The notes beneath the pieces are model-generated. The model made no database searches, was not told the origin of the DNA, and worked only from the letters and a program-made list of their open reading frames with translations. The position numbers and the translations under genes are program-made. 64,000 nt of DNA from contig CADAAA010000001.1 in NCBI GenBank assembly GCA_902785785.1, forward strand, positions 1-64,000, in the 5' to 3' direction. How positions within the stretch are numbered: position 1 is the first letter of the stretch; every line of letters starts with the position of its first letter. Of this stretch, positions 8,452-16,876 are shown piece by piece. The DNA comes from an uncultured Bacteroidia bacterium (GTDB lineage Bacteria; Bacteroidota; Bacteroidia; Bacteroidales; UBA932).

Positions 8452-9156
8452 TCAGAAGGACAGCAGGTTATAGTTTGCACTTATACCGATCCCGGCGTAG
8501 ATGCCTGGTTTGCTGTTGATTACATCGAATCCGAAGCCGAGTTGGGGACCTATGCCGACGGAGAACTTAGGTTTCTTCGGCTTCGGGATCGTAACGCCTT
8601 GGATCTCGTTGTACAATACATATGGATTGTCGGAGGATAGATATACCCGGCCATCCTTGATAGCAAGAGTGTAATCGGCTCGTACGACGTCCCTTGTGAT
8701 ATTCAATCCGAGATTGTTGTCATTCAGTTCCATGTATCCTTCCAGGTCCCTGAAACTGTTGCTGAAGCTGAATTCCTTCTTCAGATACTCGAGATTGCGG
8801 TCGATGATGTAGGTCGTATCATGGACCTCGTTCACAACTTCGGTTTCGACATATACGACCTGGTCTGCATTCCTGACCTTCATGTTGTCCAACTGCTGCT
8901 GCAACTCCTTGAACCGCTCCTCGAAAGCCTCGTTGATCGGTCCTACCCATATGTCCTTGTTCGCGACGTTTACACCGTTCTTGCCCGTGTAATAATGGAT
9001 GGTGTCGCTCAACGCGTGCATGTTGTGCTCGTAGGTCTTCTCCATCTGTTTGTTGGTGTGAATGCTATAGCCCAAACCGGCAAGACTCCCGGCCAAAGCA
9101 ACCCCGAGGATAATGGTGGATGCGCTCTTTCTCAGCGCTTGTGACAATTCGCTCAT
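8452..9156 (-). CDS. Membrane-anchored coiled-coil protein, DUF6808-like
   Basis: A 234-residue protein with one N-terminal membrane segment (about 13-30: TIILGVALAGSLAGLGY), a coiled region with the motif FEERFKELQQQLDNM, a beta-rich middle, and a C-terminal tail GIYAGIGISANYNLLSF. This layout and tail resemble DUF6808 proteins found in Bacteroidales phages and conjugative elements; the match is from memory of the family and is tentative. No other phage gene is nearby. It converges on the carbohydrate-binding lipoprotein and is divergent from the first BIG2 lipoprotein. A -7-like TATCTTTA lies at 9196-9189. Function is unknown. Confidence 0.5.
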   Translation of the reverse strand: MSELSQALRKSASTIILGVALAGSLAGLGYSIHTNKQMEKTYEHNMHALSDTIHYYTGKNGVNVANKDIWVGPINEAFEERFKELQQQLDNMKVRNADQVVYVETEVVNEVHDTTYIIDRNLEYLKKEFSFSNSFRDLEGYMELNDNNLGLNITRDVVRADYTLAIKDGRVYLSSDNPYVLYNEIQGVTIPKPKKPKFSVGIGPQLGFGFDVINSKPGIYAGIGISANYNLLSF

Positions 9157-9241
9157 AGTATTACGCTCTTGATTGGAATAACGGGTGTTAAAGATAGGGA
9201 AAAATACCGGAGAGCCCTATCCATTTATGTGCATATCAGTT

Positions 9242-9272
9242 TTGTGTAAAAGGATGAAAAACCTTATATTTG
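9242..9272 (+). promoter_or_regulatory. Promoter of the first BIG2 lipoprotein gene
   Basis: TTG at 9242-9244, a 20-base spacer and TATATTTG at 9265-9272 match the Bacteroidetes consensus exactly. The start codon is 38 bases downstream. The paralogue at 18610 has an identical -7 box at nearly the same distance. Confidence 0.75.
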
Positions 9273-9309
9273 AGGAGACATATAAGACTATAATCAAATA
9301 TCAATGCTT

Positions 9310-11028
9310 ATGAAAAACAAGATTCTATGGCCCTTATTGGGAGTTTGCCTGCTTCTGGTCGCTTCGTGTCAGAAAGAGCCCCAGCCTGTAAAAGTGACGG
9401 GGATAACGGTGAATCCCACTTCGCTTTCGTTGACGGAAGGTGATTCGGCGGATTTGACAGCGACTGTTTCCCCCTCGAATGCGGACAACCAGTCCGTCAC
9501 TTGGGACAGCAATGACAAGTCTGTGGCAACTGTAAGCAACGGTAAGGTCACTGCTCTCAAGGCGGGATCGACCTCGATTACCGTAAAATCGGTCGATGGC
9601 GGGTTTACGGCTTCGTGCGCCGTAACGGTCGTGGCAAAGACCGTTGATGTAAGTTCCGTTACGCTGTCCAAGTCGGAACTGACGCTTACGGAAGGTGAGT
9701 CAGAGACAATAACGGCTACGGTCAAGCCGGATGACGCTACGGACAAGACTGTCAGCTGGTCGTCATCCGATCCCGCCGTTGCAACTGTCGATGGTGGGAA
9801 GATCACTGCCGTCAAGGAAGGCACGGCGACGATAACGGCCAAGGCCGGAGACAAAACTGCGACTTGCAAGGTTACTGTCGAGAAGAAGGTCATTGCGGTA
9901 GAATCTGTCGAACTTGACAAGACCGAACTTGAACTGACCGAAGGTGGCTCCGCAACCCTTGTCGCCACCGTGAAGCCTGACAATGCTACGGACAAGACGG
10001 TTACCTGGACTTCGTCCGATCTCGAAGTCGCAACAGTCGACGGCGGTGTTGTCACTGCCGTCAAGGAAGGTACGGCTACAATCACGGCCAAGGCCGGGGA
10101 CAAAACGGCTGCCTGCGAGGTCACGGTCAAGAAGAATACCGTTGCGGTAGAATCTGTCGAGCTTGACAAGAGTGAACTCGAGTTGGCTGAGGGTGAGTCT
10201 GCTACCCTTGTCGCCACCGTGAAGCCGGACGATGCTACGGACAAGACGGTTACCTGGTCTTCGTCCGATCCTGAGATCGCAACAGTCGACGGCGGTGTGG
10301 TCACTGCAGTAAAGGGAGGCACGGCCACGATAACCGCATCCGCCGGTGATAAGACGGCGACCTGTGCAGTGACGGTGAAAGCTGATGAGCATCCCCTTGC
10401 GGCGCTGTTCGGAGATTATACCTTCTATTCCTTAGTCCTTGGTGTGAATGAAAAAGATGAAGATGCCTTTATGTACGGTAATTGGGATATGAAGATCAGT
10501 CCTTACGAGGGCAATCCTTCCCGTATCTGGATTGACAAGGTCACTATCTTCCAGGCACCGGATGTCTATGGCAGGCTCTTATCCGAGGGTGACGTCTATG
10601 CCGATGTGTCAGAAGACATGAAGACCATCACCATCCCCGTACCTCAGACAGTAAAATCAACTGCGGAAGAAGGTTTTGATGAGAAAGAGCCGTTCATACT
10701 CTATCTGTTCGATGAGAATTTTGATGCTGTTACGACTCCAAGTGTCATCACATTCACTCTCCAGGAAGATGGCAAATGGAAAACCGAGGATAATTACGGA
10801 TTTTCGACCAAATCTGCTGTAAAGGAAGATCAGGATATATACTTTTATTTCTTGAATTGTTTCGGAGGGGTCAGCATCTATTATCCGACATATTTCGTCA
10901 AGAACGAAGATGCTGCAGCACAAAGCAAGTTGAGTCCGGCGAGGACAGTATCGGTAGGAAGGTCTCTCTCCAATAGAGGAGCGGTACGGCCCCCGCTTCG
11001 CGCCGGCGCCCTTGCTCCCGGCAAGTAA
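9310..11028 (+). CDS. BIG2-repeat lipoprotein, paralogue 1
   Basis: 572 residues from the ATG at 9310. An in-frame ATG at 9304 exists, but 9310 aligns with the paralogue's start. The lipobox ends at Cys20 (LLVASCQKEPQ). Four consecutive Ig-like BIG2 domains of about 80 residues follow (each with T-x-K-P-D-D/N-A-T-D-K-T and EGTATITAK), then a unique C-terminal domain of about 200 residues starting at EHPLAALFGDYTF. BIG2 domains act as surface stalks or adhesion modules. The C-terminal domain is shared with the protein at 18610 and has no family I recognise. The next gene starts 7 bases downstream, so co-transcription with the sugar enzyme is likely. Surface display is inferred. Confidence 0.85.
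   Translation: MKNKILWPLLGVCLLLVASCQKEPQPVKVTGITVNPTSLSLTEGDSADLTATVSPSNADNQSVTWDSNDKSVATVSNGKVTALKAGSTSITVKSVDGGFTASCAVTVVAKTVDVSSVTLSKSELTLTEGESETITATVKPDDATDKTVSWSSSDPAVATVDGGKITAVKEGTATITAKAGDKTATCKVTVEKKVIAVESVELDKTELELTEGGSATLVATVKPDNATDKTVTWTSSDLEVATVDGGVVTAVKEGTATITAKAGDKTAACEVTVKKNTVAVESVELDKSELELAEGESATLVATVKPDDATDKTVTWSSSDPEIATVDGGVVTAVKGGTATITASAGDKTATCAVTVKADEHPLAALFGDYTFYSLVLGVNEKDEDAFMYGNWDMKISPYEGNPSRIWIDKVTIFQAPDVYGRLLSEGDVYADVSEDMKTITIPVPQTVKSTAEEGFDEKEPFILYLFDENFDAVTTPSVITFTLQEDGKWKTEDNYGFSTKSAVKEDQDIYFYFLNCFGGVSIYYPTYFVKNEDAAAQSKLSPARTVSVGRSLSNRGAVRPPLRAGALAPGK
9889..10386 (+). repeat. Tandem BIG2-encoding DNA repeats, paralogue 1
   Basis: Two similar units of about 249 bp begin at 9889 and 10138 (GCGGTAGAATCTGTCGA at each start). 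More diverged units precede them. Confidence 0.7.
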
Positions 11029-11035
11029 GTGAAAC

Positions 11036-13069
11036 ATGAAAAACCTTAAGACTATTGCCATCGGTCTTTTGATCCTGGCATCCTGTGCGTCGGCCATCGC
11101 GCAGTCGGCGGAGAACCTGAACCTGAACAGGATAGTGCAGCCTCCTTACAACAGCTACGGCCGGCTGGCTGACGGATGTTCCAATGCTGAACTGCTGGGT
11201 TGGAAGGTAGGTGTACAATTCTACACTTTCAACAAGTACACCTTCTTCGAAGGTATCGACCTTACGCGTGCCCTTGGCCTCCACTACATCGAGGCCAACA
11301 TGGGAGCACGCATCACGGCTGACAGCGACCAGCGCATCTCCGCCAATATGCCGCAGGAATGGAAGGACAAGATCAGGCGCAAGCTCGTGGAGAGCGGTGT
11401 GGAATGCCTTTCCTTCTATTGCGGAATGAACGGCAGCGGAGAGGGCTTCGAGGACATCGTCAAGTTTGCCAAGGAGATGGGGTGGATGATCGTCACCGAT
11501 CCCAAGCGCGCTGACAATGGCGGCAAGCCCGTCTCGTTCTATGAGGAGATCCTGGACAAGTATGGCGTAAAGATGGTGTTCACCAACCACCCCAAGGACG
11601 GCGGAGCCGCTTACTGGAATCCTGACTATACCGTCGCTGATACCCAGGGCTATGGCAAGAATATCGGTGCATCCATCGATATCGGCCACTATATGCGCGG
11701 AGGTTTCGATACCTATGAGATAGCACGGCGCTATATCGGTATCGATAAGCTCTACCATTTCCACATGCGCGATGTCAGCGAGAGGGGCCCTCACGGGCTG
11801 GATGTCCCCTGCGGGACCGGCCAGGCCAGGGTAGGGGAAATATTCAACATGATGAATGACACTCAGGTCAAGCCGCTCATCATGCTGGAGTACGAGCATG
11901 ATTTCGACAATCCTCTGCCATACCTTATCCAGAGCGTGAACTATATCAACCAGCTGTGCGGAGAGATCGTCAAGGCCAACGAAGAGAAGGCCCGGCTGGG
12001 GGACCCTGTCCTACTGTATGCCGACGCCGCGCAGATCTCCCCAGACTTGCGCGTCCAGGACAGCGGTGCGAAGTCCACCATCCACGATTGGAGCAAGCCG
12101 GAACAAAGCATTTCCTGGACGACCAGTCTTAAGCCGGGCAACTACCAGGTGAAGCTGCGCTATTCCCAGCCTTTCGCCGGCTCGGCCGTGACGCTGGCCG
12201 CTGACGGTGAGGAGCTGGCCTCCCTCATCCCTTCCACTTTCACGTGGTTCGACTTTACGGAGCAGCCGCTCGGAGTTATCCGCATCACCAAAGGCGGGCA
12301 GACCACCCTCACCTTGAAAGGCATCCAGAACAGCTTCAAACGCAACAGGCAGAACGGAAGGTTGAGGCAGGACGAAGCCCTTCCCGATGTCAACGCCCTG
12401 GTGCTGGTGCCTACTTCAATGGAAGCCACTTCGCAGCCGGTGGACATCATAAGCCGGTTCAAGGGAGTGCAGATCTTCGACGGCAAGACCTTCGCCGGAT
12501 GGGAGCCCAACAGCGACGGGGCAATGGACCATTTCCGCATCGAGAAGGGAGCGATAGTCGGCGGTAGCCTGAAGGCGGACCTCGAGCACAACCAGTTCCT
12601 CAGGACTACGAGGTTCTACCGGGATTTCGAGCTTCACCTCAAGTACAAGGTGGTAGCGAACGATAATACCTACAACGGTGGTGTACAGTTCCGCAGCGTC
12701 CATTCCGAGAATCCCCGTACTCCTTATGAAATGTATGGGTACCAGGCTGACATCATGGAAGGCAGGATAGGAGCCCTCTATGACGAGAGCCGCAGGAATA
12801 CCTTCATAGGGATGGCTCTTGACGTTCCGGACAGATATCAGGTCCGCGAATGGAACGACATGGTGATCCGATGCGAAGGTCCGCGTGTCCGAATATGGCT
12901 AAACGGAGTCAAGACGACTGACTATATGGAGCCTTTCACTCAAGAACCGTACGAGCGAATCGGCACGATAGCACAGGACGGATACATAGCCGTCCAGATC
13001 CATGAAGGTAAGGCCAGTGAGGTCTGGTACAAAGATATTTACATCCAGGATCTGACTCCGGCAGACTAA
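11036..13069 (+). CDS. Fusion of TIM-barrel sugar isomerase-like, CBM-like and DUF1080 (3-keto-glycoside hydrolase-like) domains
   Basis: A 677-residue secreted protein. After the signal peptide (ending near AIAQ) comes a xylose-isomerase-like/AP-endonuclease-2 TIM barrel (about 50-310; GWKVGVQFYTF, HFHMRDVSERG, MLEYEHDF). A beta-sandwich resembling carbohydrate-binding modules follows (about 330-450). The last part is a DUF1080 domain (about 470-672; FDGKTFAGWEP, YNGGVQFRS, YGYQADIMEG). DUF1080 proteins include 3-keto-disaccharide hydrolases, and companion TIM-barrel proteins occur in Bacteroides 3-keto-glycoside pathways, usually as separate genes. It sits between the BIG2 lipoprotein and the CE15-like esterase. 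Activity on oxidised glycosides is inferred. Confidence 0.8.
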   Translation: MKNLKTIAIGLLILASCASAIAQSAENLNLNRIVQPPYNSYGRLADGCSNAELLGWKVGVQFYTFNKYTFFEGIDLTRALGLHYIEANMGARITADSDQRISANMPQEWKDKIRRKLVESGVECLSFYCGMNGSGEGFEDIVKFAKEMGWMIVTDPKRADNGGKPVSFYEEILDKYGVKMVFTNHPKDGGAAYWNPDYTVADTQGYGKNIGASIDIGHYMRGGFDTYEIARRYIGIDKLYHFHMRDVSERGPHGLDVPCGTGQARVGEIFNMMNDTQVKPLIMLEYEHDFDNPLPYLIQSVNYINQLCGEIVKANEEKARLGDPVLLYADAAQISPDLRVQDSGAKSTIHDWSKPEQSISWTTSLKPGNYQVKLRYSQPFAGSAVTLAADGEELASLIPSTFTWFDFTEQPLGVIRITKGGQTTLTLKGIQNSFKRNRQNGRLRQDEALPDVNALVLVPTSMEATSQPVDIISRFKGVQIFDGKTFAGWEPNSDGAMDHFRIEKGAIVGGSLKADLEHNQFLRTTRFYRDFELHLKYKVVANDNTYNGGVQFRSVHSENPRTPYEMYGYQADIMEGRIGALYDESRRNTFIGMALDVPDRYQVREWNDMVIRCEGPRVRIWLNGVKTTDYMEPFTQEPYERIGTIAQDGYIAVQIHEGKASEVWYKDIYIQDLTPAD

Positions 13070-13164
13070 CCGGGCTGTTTCCCTGTTCTTACTTTTTTTT
13101 AATCGGGACAATTCCTTTTTAGGCAACAATAAGCTAACTTAGTAGGAGATTAATACCATTTGAT

Positions 13165-14682
13165 ATGAGAAAGATAATCCTTTTAATCGCCGGCTGCCTG
13201 TTCTGCGCAGCGTCCTATGCGCAGCAGCCAGTCACTTTCACTGCCCAGCAGGATCACCAGAACATGCTTGACCAGCTGGGTATCAAATCCATCAGGCATG
13301 CCTTTGATGCAGACGAGAGCAGCCCTCACGCTGCCAATTACGATGAGAGCAAGGCCAATCCCTATCCTGTGCTTCCGGAGATCCTCAAGACGAATGCAGG
13401 CAAGAAAGTGACCACCGCCAAACAGTGGTGGGAGGTCCGCAGGCCGGAGATCGTCGAGGGCTTCGAGAGCGAGGTTTACGGCCGCGTTCCGGATAATGTC
13501 CCTTCCGTCACCTGGATTGTCGAGGCGGAGGAGATCGAGACGGTCGGTATGATCAGGGCCAAGGCCAAGCAGCTCAGAGGCCATGTGGACAACAGCGCCT
13601 GCCCTTCTATCAACGTTGATATCAAGATGGTTGTCGTGACCCCGGCCAATGCCGAAGGTCCGGTCCCGGTGCTGATGATGTTCGGCGGAGCCAATCTCCC
13701 GAATCCCGTCAAGCCCGGTGCAGCTGACATGGCGGTCATCAACAAGACGCTGCGCCGTTTGCTTGAGAACGATCCGGAGACGGCCGAACTCATGAAGAAA
13801 TATCCCGCCTGGCAGCCTTTCGAGCCGGCCAATCCTTTTGCGGCATTCGCCCGTCCCGCACAGCAGACTCCCGGTCAGGATCCGCCGTCAAACCAGCAGC
13901 TCCTCGCTGCCGGATGGGGCTATGCGATGATAGATCCCAGCAGTATCCAGGCAGATAACGGTGCCGGTCTTACCCGCGGTATCATCGGCCTCGTCAACAA
14001 GGGCCAGCCGCGCAAGCCGGACGACTGGGGCTCCCTCCGAGCCTGGGCTTGGGGTGCCGCTCGCGGCCTCGATTATCTCGAGACTGACCCTGACGTCGAT
14101 GCAAAGCATGTCGGTATCGAGGGTGTCTCAAGATATGGCAAGGCCGCTCTCGTGACACTCGCGTTTGAGGATCGTTTCTACATGGGACTTATCGGATCCT
14201 CCGGGAAGGGTGGAGCTACCCTGCACCGCCGTCTGTTCGGTGAGGGCCTGGAGAATCTCGCCAACTCCGGCGAGTATCACTGGATGGCCGGAAACTATAT
14301 CAAATACTGCGCAACCGAGTCCAAGACGGGAGCCTGGAACGCCGACATGCTGCCGGTGGATTCTCACGAGCTCATAGCACTGTGCGCTCCGCGCCTTGTG
14401 TTCATCAGCTACGGCGTTCCTGAGAAGGGCGATGCCCTGTGGCTGGACCAGTACGGCAGCTGGCAGGCTACCGTAGCCGCTGGAGAGGTGTTCAAGCTGC
14501 TCGGCGCCAAGGACCTCGGCCTGTCCAATGACTACCGCAAGGAGCCCATGCCGCCGGTACTCACCGGCCTTCTCGACGGCGAGCTGGCATGGCGCCAGCA
14601 CGACGGCGGCCATACCGACGGCCCGAACATGAAGTATTTCATCGAATGGGCAACCAAGAAGATCAAGGAGAGTCAGAAATAG
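13165..14682 (+). CDS. CE15-like glucuronoyl/acyl esterase, secreted
   Basis: A 505-residue protein with a signal peptide ending near SYAQ. The alpha/beta-hydrolase core has the CE15-type nucleophile elbow GVSRYGKAA (Ser322) and a catalytic His in GGHTDGP (His483). The oxyanion-side segment SLRAWAWGAARGLDYLE is also typical. CE15 enzymes cleave the ester between lignin alcohols and 4-O-methyl-glucuronate on xylan. Some relatives act as other glycan esterases, so the exact substrate is inferred. Next to GH43 and GH51 genes, a role in debranching plant xylan fits. A terminator follows at 14704. Confidence 0.82.
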   Translation: MRKIILLIAGCLFCAASYAQQPVTFTAQQDHQNMLDQLGIKSIRHAFDADESSPHAANYDESKANPYPVLPEILKTNAGKKVTTAKQWWEVRRPEIVEGFESEVYGRVPDNVPSVTWIVEAEEIETVGMIRAKAKQLRGHVDNSACPSINVDIKMVVVTPANAEGPVPVLMMFGGANLPNPVKPGAADMAVINKTLRRLLENDPETAELMKKYPAWQPFEPANPFAAFARPAQQTPGQDPPSNQQLLAAGWGYAMIDPSSIQADNGAGLTRGIIGLVNKGQPRKPDDWGSLRAWAWGAARGLDYLETDPDVDAKHVGIEGVSRYGKAALVTLAFEDRFYMGLIGSSGKGGATLHRRLFGEGLENLANSGEYHWMAGNYIKYCATESKTGAWNADMLPVDSHELIALCAPRLVFISYGVPEKGDALWLDQYGSWQATVAAGEVFKLLGAKDLGLSNDYRKEPMPPVLTGLLDGELAWRQHDGGHTDGPNMKYFIEWATKKIKESQK

Positions 14683-14703
14683 TTTTATTCGCTCCAATAT
14701 GAA

Positions 14704-14740
14704 GAACCCCGGAAGTCACAGACTCCCGGGGTTCATTTTT
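14704..14740 (+). terminator. Terminator after the CE15-like gene
   Basis: Bases 14704-14717 pair with 14721-14734 over 14 positions with one mismatch and a 3-base loop, followed by ATTTTTAG. The T-run is on the plus side only, so it serves the esterase gene and not the converging GH51 gene. Confidence 0.85.
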
Positions 14741-14753
14741 AGTGGCTTAAGGT

Positions 14754-16838
14754 TTATTTTACGTTGTATTCGTAAAGGATGACGCTGTGCGGAGGAACTG
14801 TGAGGTTGGTGTTCAGCTTCTCAGTACGGGTCTGGACAGTGATCACGTTCGGATTGTCTATGGTATTGGCATCCGTGCTCTGGGCGGGGGCGAGAGCATA
14901 GACGGTGACCTTGGACTTGGGGTCGGGATTGCCTCCGTCGAACTTCAGGGCGACGCTCTGAGCTTCCTCGGTGGGATTGACGACGGATACCATCACCTTT
15001 CCGGACTTGCTGCACTTGGTCGCCATGATGTCCAGAGGATAGGTAGGGCTGCCGGACGGCTCAAGAGGGATGTCCACGAAAGGAGTGCCGCGCATGGGCT
15101 TCTGGGGAGAATTGCCGGTCAGGCCCAGTGGGAGGTCTCCCAGTTTCTCGATGAAGAGCTTGAACAGCAGACCGGTAGAGCTGATGGTGGCCGTGTTGTC
15201 GTCATAGGTATAAAGACTGCCGACACTGGTGATACCGGCCATCATCACATAATAGCTGTAGCGGTACATTTCGTGCAGCGTAACGGCCGCGCCGATGGTG
15301 CCCTGGAAGCCGCGGCCGCGGCCGCCGGCCCATTCATCGATCCAGTAGGGCACATGCTTTTCCTTTACGCCGGGAATCATCTCCTCATACTTGTCCATGG
15401 ACTCGGCGGAGTTCTTCACCCTGTTCGCAGCCAGGCGGATGGACTCGAGGAAGTCGAACTGGCAGGGGACCCAGCTGTCGGTGGCATCGTCGAAGTAAGC
15501 GCTTGAGTTGGGATAGATGTGCTCGGACATATAGTCGATGTACTCCAGGGAGCCTTTCAGGAGCTGTCCCGTCCAGTCGAAATCGCCGAGGAACGGAACA
15601 GGAAGCTCAGTCTGGTAGGGCTTGCGGTAGTTGCGGTACTGGCTGCTCTGCTCAGGGACCGAAGCACCGGAAGCTATGAGCTTGATGTTGGGATCCTTCT
15701 TGAGCATCTCCTCGCCGAAGTAGTTGTGCTTCAGCACATAATGGGCGGGGGACATGTGGCCGAGCTGCCACTCGCCGTATCCTTCATTGCCCACTCCCCA
15801 ATAAATCACGCCATAGGGAGCCGGATGTCCGTTCTTGGCGCGCCAGGTTCCCATCGGGGTATCCACGGATCCGTTCACATACTCGACCCACTGTCCTGCG
15901 GAGTAGGCGTCTCCGAATCCGGTGTTCACGACAAGATAGGGCTCGCTGCCGAGCAATCTGCACCATGTCATGTACTCATCGGTACCCATGTCGTTGGACT
16001 CGACGGTATTCCAGGCATAGTCGTAGCGGGGCGGGCGCTGGTCCGGGTCGCCGATACCGTCGCGCCACTCGTATCCGGAAAGGAAATTGCCTCCCGGCCA
16101 GCGATAGATCGGAGAGCCGATGTCCTTGAGGATGCCCACCAGGTCGGCACGGAATCCTTCAATATTGTCAGCAGGCATGAGCGATACTGCTCCGACGGAG
16201 AAGCTTCCGCTGCCTTCACCCACGATCTCAAGGGCGGCGTCCTTTACGTCAGCTCCTGCCGTGAATGAGAAATAATACTTCTTGTAATCCTTTGTCAGAC
16301 CGTCGAATACAACTGTCTGGCGGTCGGAGGGGCCGTTGCCCCAGACAAGGCTGACGGATACCTTGGCGGAGCCGTCGGCTTTGAGGACTACGCGGCCCTC
16401 ATAGCCGCGCCCGTTCTCAAGCCACAGGCCCGCCTGGCGGATACCGTTCCTGCCGGAACCGAGCTTGATGACGGGTGACTGCTTGCCCACATAGGGATTG
16501 TCCTTGTCCATGGTCACCGATGACTCGGGTCCAACGGGACGCCAGCGAAGCTGGTGACGTCTGGAATTCCGGGGAGTCAATGTCTCGGAATTGTCCACGG
16601 GATAGAAGAACTTGCGGTCGGAGAGCATCTCCGCCCAGATACCGTTCTCGAACATGTTGCCGAGGAGTTCGGTGAACATGCCGTGGACGAAGGGATGGAT
16701 GGGAGCACCTTCCTGGTCAAGATGGATGGTGGCTTCGATCGCGGGCTGGGGCGCTGCCTCCTTCGCCGAAGAGGCGAAAGGGAGGCAGATCTGCAGCGCC
16801 AAGGCGGCGAGGCAGCAAATCAATACTTTCTGTTTCAT
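14754..16838 (-). CDS. GH51 alpha-L-arabinofuranosidase, secreted
   Basis: A 694-residue glycosidase. The signal peptide ends near SSAK. An N-terminal beta-sandwich/CBM4-like part (about 35-210) precedes the (beta/alpha)8 catalytic domain with YRWPGGNF, the acid/base Glu352 (GVGNEGYG) and the probable nucleophile Glu502 (WIDEWAGG). A C-terminal beta-domain ends in PPHSVILYEYNVK. GH51 enzymes release arabinose from arabinoxylan and arabinan side chains. It lies 38 bases behind the GH43 gene on the same strand and is probably co-transcribed with it. Confidence 0.92.
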   Translation of the reverse strand: MKQKVLICCLAALALQICLPFASSAKEAAPQPAIEATIHLDQEGAPIHPFVHGMFTELLGNMFENGIWAEMLSDRKFFYPVDNSETLTPRNSRRHQLRWRPVGPESSVTMDKDNPYVGKQSPVIKLGSGRNGIRQAGLWLENGRGYEGRVVLKADGSAKVSVSLVWGNGPSDRQTVVFDGLTKDYKKYYFSFTAGADVKDAALEIVGEGSGSFSVGAVSLMPADNIEGFRADLVGILKDIGSPIYRWPGGNFLSGYEWRDGIGDPDQRPPRYDYAWNTVESNDMGTDEYMTWCRLLGSEPYLVVNTGFGDAYSAGQWVEYVNGSVDTPMGTWRAKNGHPAPYGVIYWGVGNEGYGEWQLGHMSPAHYVLKHNYFGEEMLKKDPNIKLIASGASVPEQSSQYRNYRKPYQTELPVPFLGDFDWTGQLLKGSLEYIDYMSEHIYPNSSAYFDDATDSWVPCQFDFLESIRLAANRVKNSAESMDKYEEMIPGVKEKHVPYWIDEWAGGRGRGFQGTIGAAVTLHEMYRYSYYVMMAGITSVGSLYTYDDNTATISSTGLLFKLFIEKLGDLPLGLTGNSPQKPMRGTPFVDIPLEPSGSPTYPLDIMATKCSKSGKVMVSVVNPTEEAQSVALKFDGGNPDPKSKVTVYALAPAQSTDANTIDNPNVITVQTRTEKLNTNLTVPPHSVILYEYNVK

Positions 16839-16876
16839 GTGGTTATAAGTTTATGGTCGCTGATGACACTATAGGC

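Noticed and set aside
10900-11028. Basic C-terminus of the BIG2 lipoproteins as a type IX secretion signal
   Set aside because: The known conserved CTD motifs are not visible and the proteins have lipoprotein signals instead.
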